A DNA stretch of 64,000 bases from Acetobacter conturbans. GTDB lineage: Bacteria; Pseudomonadota; Alphaproteobacteria; Acetobacterales; Acetobacteraceae. Positions 49,721 through 57,912 of this stretch are shown here, one piece after another; within the stretch, counting starts at the first letter, position 1; every line of letters begins with the position of its first letter. Under the pieces are notes generated by a model. The model was not told where the DNA came from. It did not search any database and worked only from the letters and a program-made list of their open reading frames with translations. The position numbers and the translations under genes are program-made. The stretch spans positions 124,001 to 188,000 of the forward strand of contig NZ_WOSY01000006.1 in the NCBI RefSeq assembly GCF_011516755.1, in the 5' to 3' direction.

Positions 49721-50698
49721 TCAGCAGCAATGGCGTGGACGGTAACTGCCCAGACGATCGACTACAGCGAGTTGCACCGTCTGACGTGTTTCGTCGACCG
49801 AAGTGAAGACATGGGTGCGCGCGCGTCTTTCGATTTCCACCCCGTCTTCATGGTGGGTGGTGCCGGATGTATCGGTTTCGCGAATGAGGTCTCGCACCGT
49901 CATCCCGGAATGGACTGCAAAACGGGCGACGCGGAAAGCAAGGCTGTTCACCACTGTCTCACCTTCAAGACGACCGAAGGCGCTTCTGTTGGAGAGCAGG
50001 CGCTTCCGGGCGTCATGGTACAGCGAGAAAACATGGCGTTCGCAACTGGCATGGAAATAACGCTGATGCCACAGCCGGGCCTGTTCATGCTCAGCCTGTG
50101 CAAGGCATGCATCGCGGGCGTCCTCCCGGTCTCCGTTCTGGCAGAGCATCGCGGCTCGCCCTGCCAGCCATGCACCGGCAAAATCGGGGTAGGCGCCATG
50201 GTTCCATTCCGGAACGCCCGTCTCGGGGAGGATGCCGCGCCGAAAGCGCCGCTGGCCATCAACGCCGAAAAGCATCGACGGCATTTCGCCCGAAGCATCT
50301 TTCCCCACCACCAGAACGTCCTGCGTGCTGCCGGGATGAATGTGTCTCTGGGTGGTGAACACGTCATAGAGAGTGTCGTCATCCACTGCGCGTTCCAGAT
50401 GGCTTCTCACATATCCCAGAAAACGGGGTGCCGGCATTTCCAGAATACTGCGCGGGCAGAAATCGAAACTCCACCAGCGCGACATCTTCACTAGATTGTA
50501 GGCGAGGGCGTCCCGCAGAAGGAGCAGGGAGTCCGGTCTTTTGCCATGTTCGGATAGAAACTGGACATCCCGGAATCTGGCGACAAGCCGATTGATCTGG
50601 CCGATAAAAGGCTGGCTCAGGTCGAGAAAAGACAGCAGATCCTCAGGGCGCGACCGTTCGAGGTGCCATTCGGCGGTGAATTCCGTTGCAGTGTTCAT
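49721..50698 (-). CDS. Protein of unknown function with a Fur-box-like site upstream
   Basis: 325-aa protein with no family I recognise. Start ATG 50698 (AAGGTC upstream); the frame extends to 50767 over the regulatory sequence, so the shorter form is preferred. No signal peptide or TM helix is evident. It begins MNTATEFTAEWHLERSRPEDLLSFLDLSQP, is rich in charged residues and His, and ends in a CC dipeptide (RPRHCC). Cysteines: SFDFCPRS, AAMLCQNG, DACLAQ, ASCERH. A TTGCAAATGAGAATTGGTCG sequence lies in the upstream region, suggesting iron-linked expression. Confidence 0.55.
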   Translation of the reverse strand: MNTATEFTAEWHLERSRPEDLLSFLDLSQPFIGQINRLVARFRDVQFLSEHGKRPDSLLLLRDALAYNLVKMSRWWSFDFCPRSILEMPAPRFLGYVRSHLERAVDDDTLYDVFTTQRHIHPGSTQDVLVVGKDASGEMPSMLFGVDGQRRFRRGILPETGVPEWNHGAYPDFAGAWLAGRAAMLCQNGDREDARDACLAQAEHEQARLWHQRYFHASCERHVFSLYHDARKRLLSNRSAFGRLEGETVVNSLAFRVARFAVHSGMTVRDLIRETDTSGTTHHEDGVEIERRARTHVFTSVDETRQTVQLAVVDRLGSYRPRHCC

Positions 50699-50741
50699 GG
50701 GGGACAGACCTTTTTTCACGTGCAGGCTTGTGGCTACGCTA

Positions 50742-50764
50742 TTGCAAATGAGAATTGGTCGCAA
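50742..50764 (-). promoter_or_regulatory. Fur-box-like sequence
   Basis: The 23-bp stretch begins TTGCAAATGAGAATTGGTCG and ends GCAA. It contains the AATGAGAAT core common in proteobacterial Fur (ferric uptake regulator) sites and is bracketed by inverted TTGC/GCAA. It lies 44-66 bp upstream of the unknown gene's start. The second half-site is weak, so binding is a hypothesis. Confidence 0.45.
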
Positions 50765-50823
50765 CATTTTTCAGGTGACTTTCCAGTCATCCTGCGTCGG
50801 GTGAGGGGCAGCATTCAGGCAAT

Positions 50824-50857
50824 AAAAAAGGGGAGAAGCCTTCTGGCCTCTCCCCTT
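50824..50857 (-). terminator. Terminator of the CHAP-domain gene
   Basis: Minus-strand hairpin AAGGGGAGAGGCC / GGCTTCTCCCCTT followed by TTTTTTATT, 25 bp beyond the CHAP gene's stop. Strong rho-independent structure. Confidence 0.9.
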
Positions 50858-50881
50858 GTCTGAAACTGCATGGATTTTCCG

Positions 50882-51676
50882 TTAGCGCTGCTTGTGCCGC
50901 ACGGTATGTCGAGAATGACGGAAAAGCGGATGAGCGGCCCGGCGTGGAGCGCGGTATTGCTCCTCGATCGTGCCGACATTTTCGGATGCTTCAGCGACTT
51001 CCGATGCGCCGCCATCAGCAGAAACCGTCATGCGCTCGGCGGAGGCAGTCATGACTGGCGCAGCGCCTTCGCTGCGGGGATAGATGAAGCCGAAGGTCGG
51101 ATAGATGGAGCCGAAAGAGCCGCGACGGCCATTGAGTTCGACCCGGACGGCGGACCAGTCATTGTCAGGGGAGACATCGACCACGCGGACGTTGCGGCTG
51201 ATGCCGTTCTGTCCCCAGTGAGACTGATCGATTGTGATTACACGGCTGTTGACTGTGCCGGTCACGACAGCGACGTGTCCAAGCGGCATACGGCGGATCG
51301 GACGGAAATTGAGGACGCTGCCTGATTCCGGTGCCGAGCCACGGGCATAACGGCCAGCGGCGTTATACCACCAATCGCGTGCATTGCCGGGAATAACGAC
51401 TTCGGATTCAGCTTTTGCGAAGGCAACACACTGAATCACATGGGCGCCGGAATAGCTGCGATGCCCCCACTGCGTGTAGTGGGCTGGCATGAAGTAACCG
51501 TGATGACCGTGGCTCACCGCATTGAATGACATGCTGTGCAGGTGGGTGCGACTGACCTTGTGGCCAGTGTGCCGGACACGTGCTTCACCAGTTGAGGGGT
51601 GCATTGCATTTGCTGCGGTAACGGTGAGGGTCGCCAGAAGAAGGCGACGGAAGCCAGACGTCCGCAGCAGATCCAT
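50882..51676 (-). CDS. CHAP-domain peptidoglycan hydrolase, exported
   Basis: 264-aa secreted cell-wall amidase or endopeptidase. Signal peptide MDLLRTSGFRRLLLATLTVTAANA. The CHAP domain holds the catalytic Cys C83 (VIQCVAFAKAESEVVI), the WWYNAAGRYARGSAPESGSVLNF region and catalytic His H134 (LGHVAVVTGTV). The C-terminal part is rich in Glu, Arg and His (RRAAHPLFRHSRHTVRHKQR). It lies between metal/iron genes and the epimerase with no obvious partner. Confidence 0.85.
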   Translation of the reverse strand: MDLLRTSGFRRLLLATLTVTAANAMHPSTGEARVRHTGHKVSRTHLHSMSFNAVSHGHHGYFMPAHYTQWGHRSYSGAHVIQCVAFAKAESEVVIPGNARDWWYNAAGRYARGSAPESGSVLNFRPIRRMPLGHVAVVTGTVNSRVITIDQSHWGQNGISRNVRVVDVSPDNDWSAVRVELNGRRGSFGSIYPTFGFIYPRSEGAAPVMTASAERMTVSADGGASEVAEASENVGTIEEQYRAPRRAAHPLFRHSRHTVRHKQR

Positions 51677-52030
51677 TGTTTACAGCCCTGTGTTTTGCTC
51701 TCCTAGGTTGGGTAGCAAGGTGCCTTCGACCCTGGCAAGAGGGCCATCCAGACTTAATTGCCGGAAAAGTGAGATCGCACCAAAGTGAGGGATAAAAAGG
51801 CCCTATTTAGGATATTGATCCTATAAATCATGAAAAAAAATCAACTATTGCCACATTAAAGGCTTATTTTGATCCTCGGCGCGTGACGCAGCATAAGCTG
51901 ACTCTAGAGGAGCAAAATGATGTGCGACTGCACTGATTTATTTCGAAAACGTTATGAGGACTCGGGAGAGTTGTGAGAGAGGCGACAGTCTCGATTCGCA
52001 TCGAAACAGTCTGACCCCTTCAGGGGCGCC
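51677..52030. other. Intergenic region between CHAP gene and epimerase
   Basis: 354 bp, mostly without features; A/T-rich near 51780-51860. It includes the CHAP promoter (minus). A 19-codon ORF (51917-51976, MMCDCTDLFRKR...) with an AGAGGAG ribosome site is on the plus strand, but the next gene is on the opposite strand, so a leader role is not apparent. Confidence 0.4.
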
Positions 52031-53011
52031 TCACTTCGCGGAGACACGTGCCTCGTAATCCTGGAACCAGCGGGCGAAACTCTCCAGCCCTGCTGGCAGA
52101 TCCGTCGTGGGAGCCCAGTCGATCAGCCGTTGCACTTTGTCGATGGAGGCCCACGTATATTCAACGTCTGCCTGCGGCCGTTTCGTCAGACGAATATGGG
52201 CCTTTTTGCCCAGCAGCGTTTCCAGAAGCGCGACCATTCGCGAGACGGGTTCCGGTGTGTTGTTGCCGATATTGATGAGACGGCTTTCACCTGAAGGAGG
52301 CACATCCATGATTTTGCAGATGGCGTCGACAACATCCGTGACGAAGGTGAAGTCCCGCGAGAGGGCGTTTCCTTCGTATAACGTGACAGGCTCATCCCGC
52401 AGAATGGCCCGGGCAAACTTGTAATAGGCCATGTCAGGTCGTCCCCACGGTCCGTAGACGGTGAAGAAACGGAGTCCGGTCAGCGGGAGGCCATAGAGGT
52501 GGTGATAGCAGTCGGCAGCCAGTTCCCCCGTGCGTTTAGAGACGGCGTAGAACGATCCCGGTTGGTCCACACGGTCCGTCTCTCTGAAGGGAAGCGCGCT
52601 ATTGCGTCCATAAACGGAAGAGGATGACGCGTAGACCATGTGGCGCAGGGCAGGCAGGCGACGGGCAAGTTCCAGAAGCGCCACCTGTCCGCGCACATTC
52701 GCATCGGCAAAGGTTAAGGGCACTTCCATCGAATGCCGGACACCAGCCTGTGCCGCGAAGTGCAGAATTTCGGTGATATCTTTCTGGTCATGCGCTGGAA
52801 TGCACGACGGGAGATCGTCTTTCGCGATGTCGAGACGGCGAAAGGAAAAATCCGGAAACGCTTCCAATCTGGCCCGACGCGCGGCCTTGAGCGCGGGATC
52901 GTAATAATCGTTCAGGCAGTCGATGCCGATCACGCGGATTCCTGCGCCCAGCAGGCGTTCACACACACTGAACCCAATGAATCCAGCGGCGCCCGTCACC
53001 AGAACCGTCAC
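52031..53011 (-). CDS. NAD-dependent epimerase, likely UDP-glucuronate 4-epimerase
   Basis: 326-aa short-chain-type sugar nucleotide epimerase. Rossmann motif VLVTGAAGFIGFSVCERL, then GIDCLNDYYDPALKAARRARLE, the hallmark of the LspL/CapI/GAE glucuronate epimerases. Catalytic SSSVYG and YxxxK in SFYAVSKRTGELAADCYHHLYGLPLTGLRFFTVYGPWGRPD. Converts UDP-GlcA to UDP-GalA for surface polysaccharide. Substrate inferred from the family motif. Confidence 0.88.
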   Translation of the reverse strand: MTVLVTGAAGFIGFSVCERLLGAGIRVIGIDCLNDYYDPALKAARRARLEAFPDFSFRRLDIAKDDLPSCIPAHDQKDITEILHFAAQAGVRHSMEVPLTFADANVRGQVALLELARRLPALRHMVYASSSSVYGRNSALPFRETDRVDQPGSFYAVSKRTGELAADCYHHLYGLPLTGLRFFTVYGPWGRPDMAYYKFARAILRDEPVTLYEGNALSRDFTFVTDVVDAICKIMDVPPSGESRLINIGNNTPEPVSRMVALLETLLGKKAHIRLTKRPQADVEYTWASIDKVQRLIDWAPTTDLPAGLESFARWFQDYEARVSAK

Positions 53012-53059
53012 GCGTGATCTCCGCTTTTTGCAACCGAAACTGACGGAAACAGCATCCCG

Positions 53060-53617
53060 TCAGTGCGTCTTCGTGGTGGTCGATGCGAGGGTGGCAGGCT
53101 TCTGGTTTCTGGAAGCCAGAGAGGCGGAGTCTACACGATCACCCACACAGATGCCGAGTTTCGCCGTGAGGCCGCCCTGAAGCTCAAGTGTCGCAAGCGC
53201 GGGACCATGGCTGCTGATGCGTGCCAGACTCTGCGGCACGGCGTTTTCTTCTATCGACTGGATGCGATCATCGGCGTCAATGAACACGATATCCAGCGGC
53301 ACCAGGGTGTTTTCCATCCACATGTCGCTCTGCTGGGGAGCGTTCCAGATGAAGATCATGCCCTGATCGGCGGGCAGGCTGGTACGGAACATCTCACCGA
53401 CCTGCTGCTGACGTGGGGTCGTGGCTTTTTCCACGGTGAACTCATGCTTGCCATTGGCTGACTGGATGGTCAGCTTTTCCTGCGGCAGTGTCGGCTGGGC
53501 GGCTGCCGGTTCGCCGGCAAATTCCTCCGCAAAGGCGGGAAGGGCAATCGTGGCTGTCAGCGCGCTGGAGGCAAGGACAAGGGACAGGAAAAATTTGCCG
53601 ATCGTCTGACGGGTCAC
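53060..53617 (-). CDS. DUF192 periplasmic protein
   Basis: 185-aa exported protein with signal MTRQTIGKFFLSLVLASSALTATIALPAFA. The DUF192 domain shows TPRQQQVGEMFRTSLPADQGMIFIW, then WMENTLVPLDIVFIDAD and IQSIEENAVPQS, and LELQGGLTAKLGICVGDRVD. Function of the family is unknown. It is on the minus strand between the epimerase and the hydrolase genes. Confidence 0.9.
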   Translation of the reverse strand: MTRQTIGKFFLSLVLASSALTATIALPAFAEEFAGEPAAAQPTLPQEKLTIQSANGKHEFTVEKATTPRQQQVGEMFRTSLPADQGMIFIWNAPQQSDMWMENTLVPLDIVFIDADDRIQSIEENAVPQSLARISSHGPALATLELQGGLTAKLGICVGDRVDSASLASRNQKPATLASTTTKTH

Positions 53618-53688
53618 GTGACATGCGCCTCTGCTGGTCGTTCCGGGGAACGGTGCGTGGATGATAAAAGATGATGGAAAATGAACGA

Positions 53689-54354
53689 TTACTGAAGGAA
53701 CTGGTTCGTCGCCCGTTCGATGCCGATCTTCGTGGGAGCGCCATGCCCCGGCACGACCACCACGTCGTCACCAAGGGGAAGCAGTTTCTCCCGGATGGCC
53801 GTGATCAGTTCCCGGCTGTCGCCATAGGAGAAGTCCGTCCGACCGATGGTCCCGCGAAACAGGGTGTCGCCCGCGAATACGATCTGGTCTTTCGCATCAT
53901 AGAACACGACATGGCCGGGGGTGTGTCCCGGCACATGCAGGACTTTATAGCTGCGACCCAGCAGGTCGAACGTTTCACCATCGGTGGTGAAGCGGTCAGG
54001 GCTGACACTGTGCAGTCCGGTCAGGCCGAAATGCTGCGCCTGTTCCTCGATCGACTGGAGGAGAAACTCGTCCCTGATCGTCGGGCCGATGATCTCGGGG
54101 GGCTTCTCCTGCGTTTCCGACAGGAGAGTCCTGAGTTCCGCCGCACCGCCCGCATGGTCGAGATGACCGTGGGTGAGCAGCAGGGCGGAGACAGTCAGCC
54201 CTTCCTCGCCCACACGGGCGTGAAGGGCTGCGGCATCGCCACCCGGATCGACGATGAACGCCTGACGTGTCGCGGGATCCCAGACCAAGGAGCAATTCTG
54301 ATGAAACGGCGTGACAGGGAACCGTTCTGTGGTCAGACGTCCTGTATCGTTCAT
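53689..54354 (-). CDS. Metallo-beta-lactamase-fold hydrolase (glyoxalase II-like)
   Basis: 221 aa from ATG 54354 (AGGAGA upstream; frame open to 54384). The metal motif is LLTHGHLDHAGGAAEL (HxHxDH), followed by VLHVPGHTPGHVVFYDAKDQIVFAGDTLF and VVVPGHGAPTKIGIE, all characteristic of YcbL/glyoxalase II-like thiolesterases. Likely acts on a thioester or S-glutathione adduct; specific substrate not known. Confidence 0.9.
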   Translation of the reverse strand: MNDTGRLTTERFPVTPFHQNCSLVWDPATRQAFIVDPGGDAAALHARVGEEGLTVSALLLTHGHLDHAGGAAELRTLLSETQEKPPEIIGPTIRDEFLLQSIEEQAQHFGLTGLHSVSPDRFTTDGETFDLLGRSYKVLHVPGHTPGHVVFYDAKDQIVFAGDTLFRGTIGRTDFSYGDSRELITAIREKLLPLGDDVVVVPGHGAPTKIGIERATNQFLQ

Positions 54355-54406
54355 CGGAAAGATTCTCCTGATCGGGGATCTCATGGCCTGGGAGAGGAGT
54401 TAGGCC

Positions 54407-54817
54407 TCAGGCCGTCTTCCAGCCCGTCTCCGGAATGTCGAAGTGAGAGGCGAGCTCAGCCGTCGGGATGTTGATCAGATCCTTGTCGATGGACTTGATC
54501 AGCTTCGCCTGTGCGGCCTTCGTCAGGTGCTCGCGGATCACGTGCAGCACCTTCGCGGGTGCGGCCAGAACGAAACCGTCCGGCTGGTTGCTGCCCTGAA
54601 ACTGTCCGTCGATCCACTGGGCGACGTGCTTGCCGAACTCTTCCTTGTGGTGGTCGGAGACCGAGAAGTCACCGCGGCCATTGTCGGAGGAACCGGCGAT
54701 CTCCGCTGCGGCGAAATGGGAGGCTTCCTGAATGTGGCCGTCCTTGTGATGCAGGATACGGGCCTTGCCGCCGTCGGCGACGATGTAGATGACTTTTCCG
54801 TCGAGGCTGTTCGGCAT
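54407..54817 (-). CDS. Host-attachment family protein
   Basis: 136-aa cytoplasmic protein. ATG 54817 is preceded by TGGAGCATCTCCG; the frame runs to 54919 without a better site. The sequence IYIVADGGKARILHHKDG..., GDFSVSDHHKEEFGKHVAQWID, APAKVLHVIREHLTKAAQAKLIKSIDKDLINIPTAEL matches the family annotated as required for attachment to host cells (named from Agrobacterium). The true role is unclear. Confidence 0.85.
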   Translation of the reverse strand: MPNSLDGKVIYIVADGGKARILHHKDGHIQEASHFAAAEIAGSSDNGRGDFSVSDHHKEEFGKHVAQWIDGQFQGSNQPDGFVLAAPAKVLHVIREHLTKAAQAKLIKSIDKDLINIPTAELASHFDIPETGWKTA

Positions 54818-54989
54818 CGGAGATGCTCCATTCTGGCACGTTGTTGTCCGAAATAGCGTAGCAAAAACCGGATTCGGACCTGAAGACGGAGATAGAGACC
54901 CGATTGATGCCGGGAGCAACCCCCCAATGCGTCAGGCAGGATGATGTGGGCGTAGTGAATATATGTGCCCGACGCTATATACTGCGGAA

Positions 54990-56099
54990 ATGTCCTGTGT
55001 CTCATCTCCTTCGACGGCTCTGTGCCCTTTTACGATCGCGCGCGACTGGCTGTCAGACGGGGATGCCGTCGCCTTCGCCACTGTCGTGGGGACGGGTGGC
55101 CGTTCCCCGCGTCCCCTCGGCAGCATCATGGTCATGGGACGGACCGGGCGCGTTGAAGGGTCGGTGAGTGGGGGGTGCGTGGAGGCGGATGTGATGTCGG
55201 CTGCGTCAGAGATCATGGCTGGGGGGCCCCCACGTCTGCTGAGCTACGGCGGGGACGAGATCGGTCTGTGGTCCGTGGGGCTGGCATGCGGCGGGCGGAT
55301 CGATGTGTTTGTGGAAGCCGTCCGCTCTTCGCAGTCTGGCGCGGGCACGTTTCCTGCACGCTTCCTGTCACGTATCGGCGCAAGCCGAAGCGCAGGCGAG
55401 AGGATCGTTCTCGGCTATGCGCTCGATGGTTCTTCCCATGCGCTGGTGTCGGCCAAAACTCCCTTCCTCTCGGAGGGGAAAGTGGTTCCCGCCGCGATCA
55501 GGGCAGTGATGACGGAGCAATACGTCAAGGAAAAGGACGGCGCGGCATCGCCCGGAGTGACACCCGGATGGTTCGTGCAGACCCTACTACCGCCGCCGCG
55601 CCTGCTGATTGTCGGAGCCGTACATATCGCTCAGGCACTGGCCGGAATGGCCGGTCGGGTGGGCTATGACGTCACGATCATCGACCCGCGCGGCAGCCTT
55701 GCGACGCCGGAGCGCTTTCCGGGGGTGCGTCTCGTGCAGGAGTGGCCCGACGAAGTGCTGGCGGACATGCGTCCCGACAGAAATACGGCCATTGTCACGC
55801 TCACCCATGACAGCAAGCTGGACGATCCCGCTCTTATGGAAGCGCTCGGAAGCCCGGCGTTTTATGTAGGAGCTCTAGGCTCGCGCAAGACGCATGCTTC
55901 CCGGCTGGAACGTCTGCGGGAAGCCGGTGTGGAAGAGGCGGCTCTGCGCCGGATCAGGGGGCCTGTCGGTCTGCCGATAGGCTCGCTGGACGTGGAAGAA
56001 ATCGCCGTATCCATCATGGCCGAAATCGTAGCGGTTCGGCGTGGTTCACCGCTGGCAGACGAGGTGGCATGGTGGTCGCCACGACAGGATGAACCGTGA
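54990..56099 (+). CDS. xdhC: XdhC/CoxI family molybdoenzyme maturation protein
   Basis: 369 aa; helps load sulfurated molybdenum cofactor into xanthine-oxidase-family enzymes. Motifs: ATVVGTGGRSPRPLGSIMVM, VEGSVSGGCVEADVMS, GLACGGRIDVFVEA, and a C-terminal Rossmann part LLIVGAVHIAQALAGMAGRVGYDVTIIDPRG followed by HDSKLDDPALMEALG and GALGSRKTHASRLERL. Start uncertain between 54963 and 54990. It overlaps the mocA-like gene; no molybdoenzyme gene is in the window. Confidence 0.9.
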   Translation: MSCVSSPSTALCPFTIARDWLSDGDAVAFATVVGTGGRSPRPLGSIMVMGRTGRVEGSVSGGCVEADVMSAASEIMAGGPPRLLSYGGDEIGLWSVGLACGGRIDVFVEAVRSSQSGAGTFPARFLSRIGASRSAGERIVLGYALDGSSHALVSAKTPFLSEGKVVPAAIRAVMTEQYVKEKDGAASPGVTPGWFVQTLLPPPRLLIVGAVHIAQALAGMAGRVGYDVTIIDPRGSLATPERFPGVRLVQEWPDEVLADMRPDRNTAIVTLTHDSKLDDPALMEALGSPAFYVGALGSRKTHASRLERLREAGVEEAALRRIRGPVGLPIGSLDVEEIAVSIMAEIVAVRRGSPLADEVAWWSPRQDEP

Positions 56100-56710
56100 A
56101 GAGTGCGGTCGTCGCCCTGGTGCTGGCGGCCGGTCGTTCCACTCGTTCCGGGCCACAGCACAAGCTGCTGGCCAGAGATGGAGCAGGGCGGACGATGATC
56201 GCCCGCACACTGGCTTCGGTGGCAGCGAGCAGAGTGACGACAGCATGCGTCGTGCTGGCACCCGAGCGGGAGGACGTGGCCCGCGCCGTGCGTGAAGCCG
56301 TGCTGCCGATGGAAAAACCCTTCACCACAATTGTATCGCCAGATGCTCATCTGGGTCTTTCGACGTCTCTGCGTGCAGGCATTGCATGGGCAGCGACACA
56401 GAACGCCTCAGGAGCCCTGATATGTCTTGGTGACATGCCTCTTGTCAGTTCCGAGATTCTCGATGCGCTGATCGCCCGTTTCAAGCATGGGGATGTGGAT
56501 GTCGTTCTGCCGGAGTGGGAAGGGCAGATTGGCAATCCCGTCCTGTGGGGCGCGTGCTGCTTCGACAGGCTGGGGGAGATTTCCGGCGACCGGGGCGGCA
56601 AAATGTTGCTGGCAGATCCGGGTCTGAGGAAAGCGACCGTTCAGGCGGACCTCTCGGTTCTGGCCGATTTCGATACACCGGAAGCGCTGGAGCGTTTCGC
56701 CATTTCCTAA
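56096..56710 (+). CDS. mocA: Molybdenum cofactor cytidylyltransferase (MocA-like)
   Basis: 204-aa nucleotidyltransferase. N-terminal VVALVLAAGRSTRSGPQHKLLARDG has the GxG..G nucleotide-binding loop in modified form; ICLGDMPLVSSEILDALI and VLPEWEGQIGNPVLWGACCFDRLGEISGDRGGKMLL (the GNPVLW and GDxG motifs) match MobA/MocA. With XdhC, it suggests molybdopterin-cytosine-dinucleotide for a xanthine-oxidase-family enzyme elsewhere, for example the membrane aldehyde dehydrogenase of acetic acid bacteria. ATGA overlap with xdhC. Confidence 0.85.
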   Translation: MKSAVVALVLAAGRSTRSGPQHKLLARDGAGRTMIARTLASVAASRVTTACVVLAPEREDVARAVREAVLPMEKPFTTIVSPDAHLGLSTSLRAGIAWAATQNASGALICLGDMPLVSSEILDALIARFKHGDVDVVLPEWEGQIGNPVLWGACCFDRLGEISGDRGGKMLLADPGLRKATVQADLSVLADFDTPEALERFAIS

Positions 56711-56844
56711 GACCGGTTCTGCCATCCTCAAGAAACTAATTGCAGAATAGAAATGAATATCGTTAGGTGACACCACATCGTGCGGGCCGTACGTCAGCAA
56801 ACGGCGCGTGAGGCATCTTGATCGGGTGTGAGGCGTATTGCGTT

Positions 56845-57888
56845 ATGGCTGTTGTGCAAACGGGCAACGGTTTTCGGAAAACAGGGGAGGGTGGGCTGAA
56901 CGTTCAGCGTACAGCCTTCACCGAAATCCCGATGATCGACCTTGCGGGGATGATGTCGCGTGATGCGGCAGTCCGACGCGAAGTGGGTGAGGCCGTGCGT
57001 CGGGCCTGCACGGAGGTCGGATTTTTCTACGTCTGCCATCATGGTGTCGATCCGCAGAGTCTTGCCCGCTGTTACGCCGTGAGCAAAGCATTCTTCATGC
57101 TGTCAGAAGCGGAAAAATGTGAAATTCACATCAGAAATTCAGAAAACCACCGTGGATACGGCCCGCTGCTTGAAGAGAACACCAACCCGGATTCACAGGG
57201 TGATCTTCACGAGGCGTTCGATCTCGCTGGCGATATTCCACAGACCGATCCCGATGTTCTCGCCGGAAAACGACTGTACGGCCCGAACCTCTGGCCGCGT
57301 CACCCAGCGGGCTTCAGGGATGCTGTCCTGGAATGTCGCTCGGCGCTGGTTGGTCTTGGGCACACGATCTTTCGGGCTTTCGCACTCGCGCTGGGGCTCG
57401 AAGAGGATTATTTCCAGCCTCTCGTAGAAAAGCCCTGCGCTCATATGCGCATTCTGCGTTATCCGCCGCAGAAAGGTGTCATCAACGAGAAGCAGATCGG
57501 GATCGGTGCGCATTCGGATTACGAGTGCTTCACCATTCTGCATCAGAACGGCGAGTCCGCGCTGCAGGTTCTCAATGCCGCAGGCACATGGATCGAGGCG
57601 CCACCCATTCCGGGCACCTTCGTCATCAATGTCGGGGACATGATGGCCCGGTGGACCAATGACCTCTTCTGTTCGACGCTGCATCGGGTGATCAACCGTT
57701 CGGGCAAAGAGCGTTATTCCATCCCGCTCTTTTTCGGACCGAATTTCGATACGATCATCAGCCCGCTTCCATCCTGTCAGGATGCGGATCATCCTCCGCT
57801 TTATCCGCCGGTGAAGGCAGGGGACTACGTGCTCTCGCGGTTCGACGAGACCTATGTTTACCGCCAGCCCACAGCCGAAACCGTCTGA
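56845..57888 (+). CDS. 2-oxoglutarate/Fe(II) dioxygenase, isopenicillin-N-synthase fold
   Basis: 347 aa from ATG 56845 (a TTG at 56818 is also open). N-terminal DIOX_N region (IPMIDLAGMMSRDAAVRREVGEAVRRACTEVGFFYVCHHGV), then the double-stranded beta-helix with the iron triad H223, D225 (GAHSDYECFTIL) and H280 (LHRVIN), and the 2OG-binding RxS R290/S292 (ERYSIPLFF). This is the fold of thymine 7-hydroxylase as well as many other oxygenases. It lies 24 bp ahead of a nucleobase permease and upstream of a cytosine-deaminase homologue. A pyrimidine substrate is inferred from context only. Confidence 0.88.
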   Translation: MAVVQTGNGFRKTGEGGLNVQRTAFTEIPMIDLAGMMSRDAAVRREVGEAVRRACTEVGFFYVCHHGVDPQSLARCYAVSKAFFMLSEAEKCEIHIRNSENHRGYGPLLEENTNPDSQGDLHEAFDLAGDIPQTDPDVLAGKRLYGPNLWPRHPAGFRDAVLECRSALVGLGHTIFRAFALALGLEEDYFQPLVEKPCAHMRILRYPPQKGVINEKQIGIGAHSDYECFTILHQNGESALQVLNAAGTWIEAPPIPGTFVINVGDMMARWTNDLFCSTLHRVINRSGKERYSIPLFFGPNFDTIISPLPSCQDADHPPLYPPVKAGDYVLSRFDETYVYRQPTAETV

Positions 57889-57912
57889 TCATTCCGGCAG
57901 GATATCCAGTCT

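Noticed and set aside
51917-51976. 19-codon cysteine-containing ORF as a cysteine attenuation leader
   Set aside because: The ribosome site is good, but no plus-strand gene follows; the next gene is on the opposite strand.
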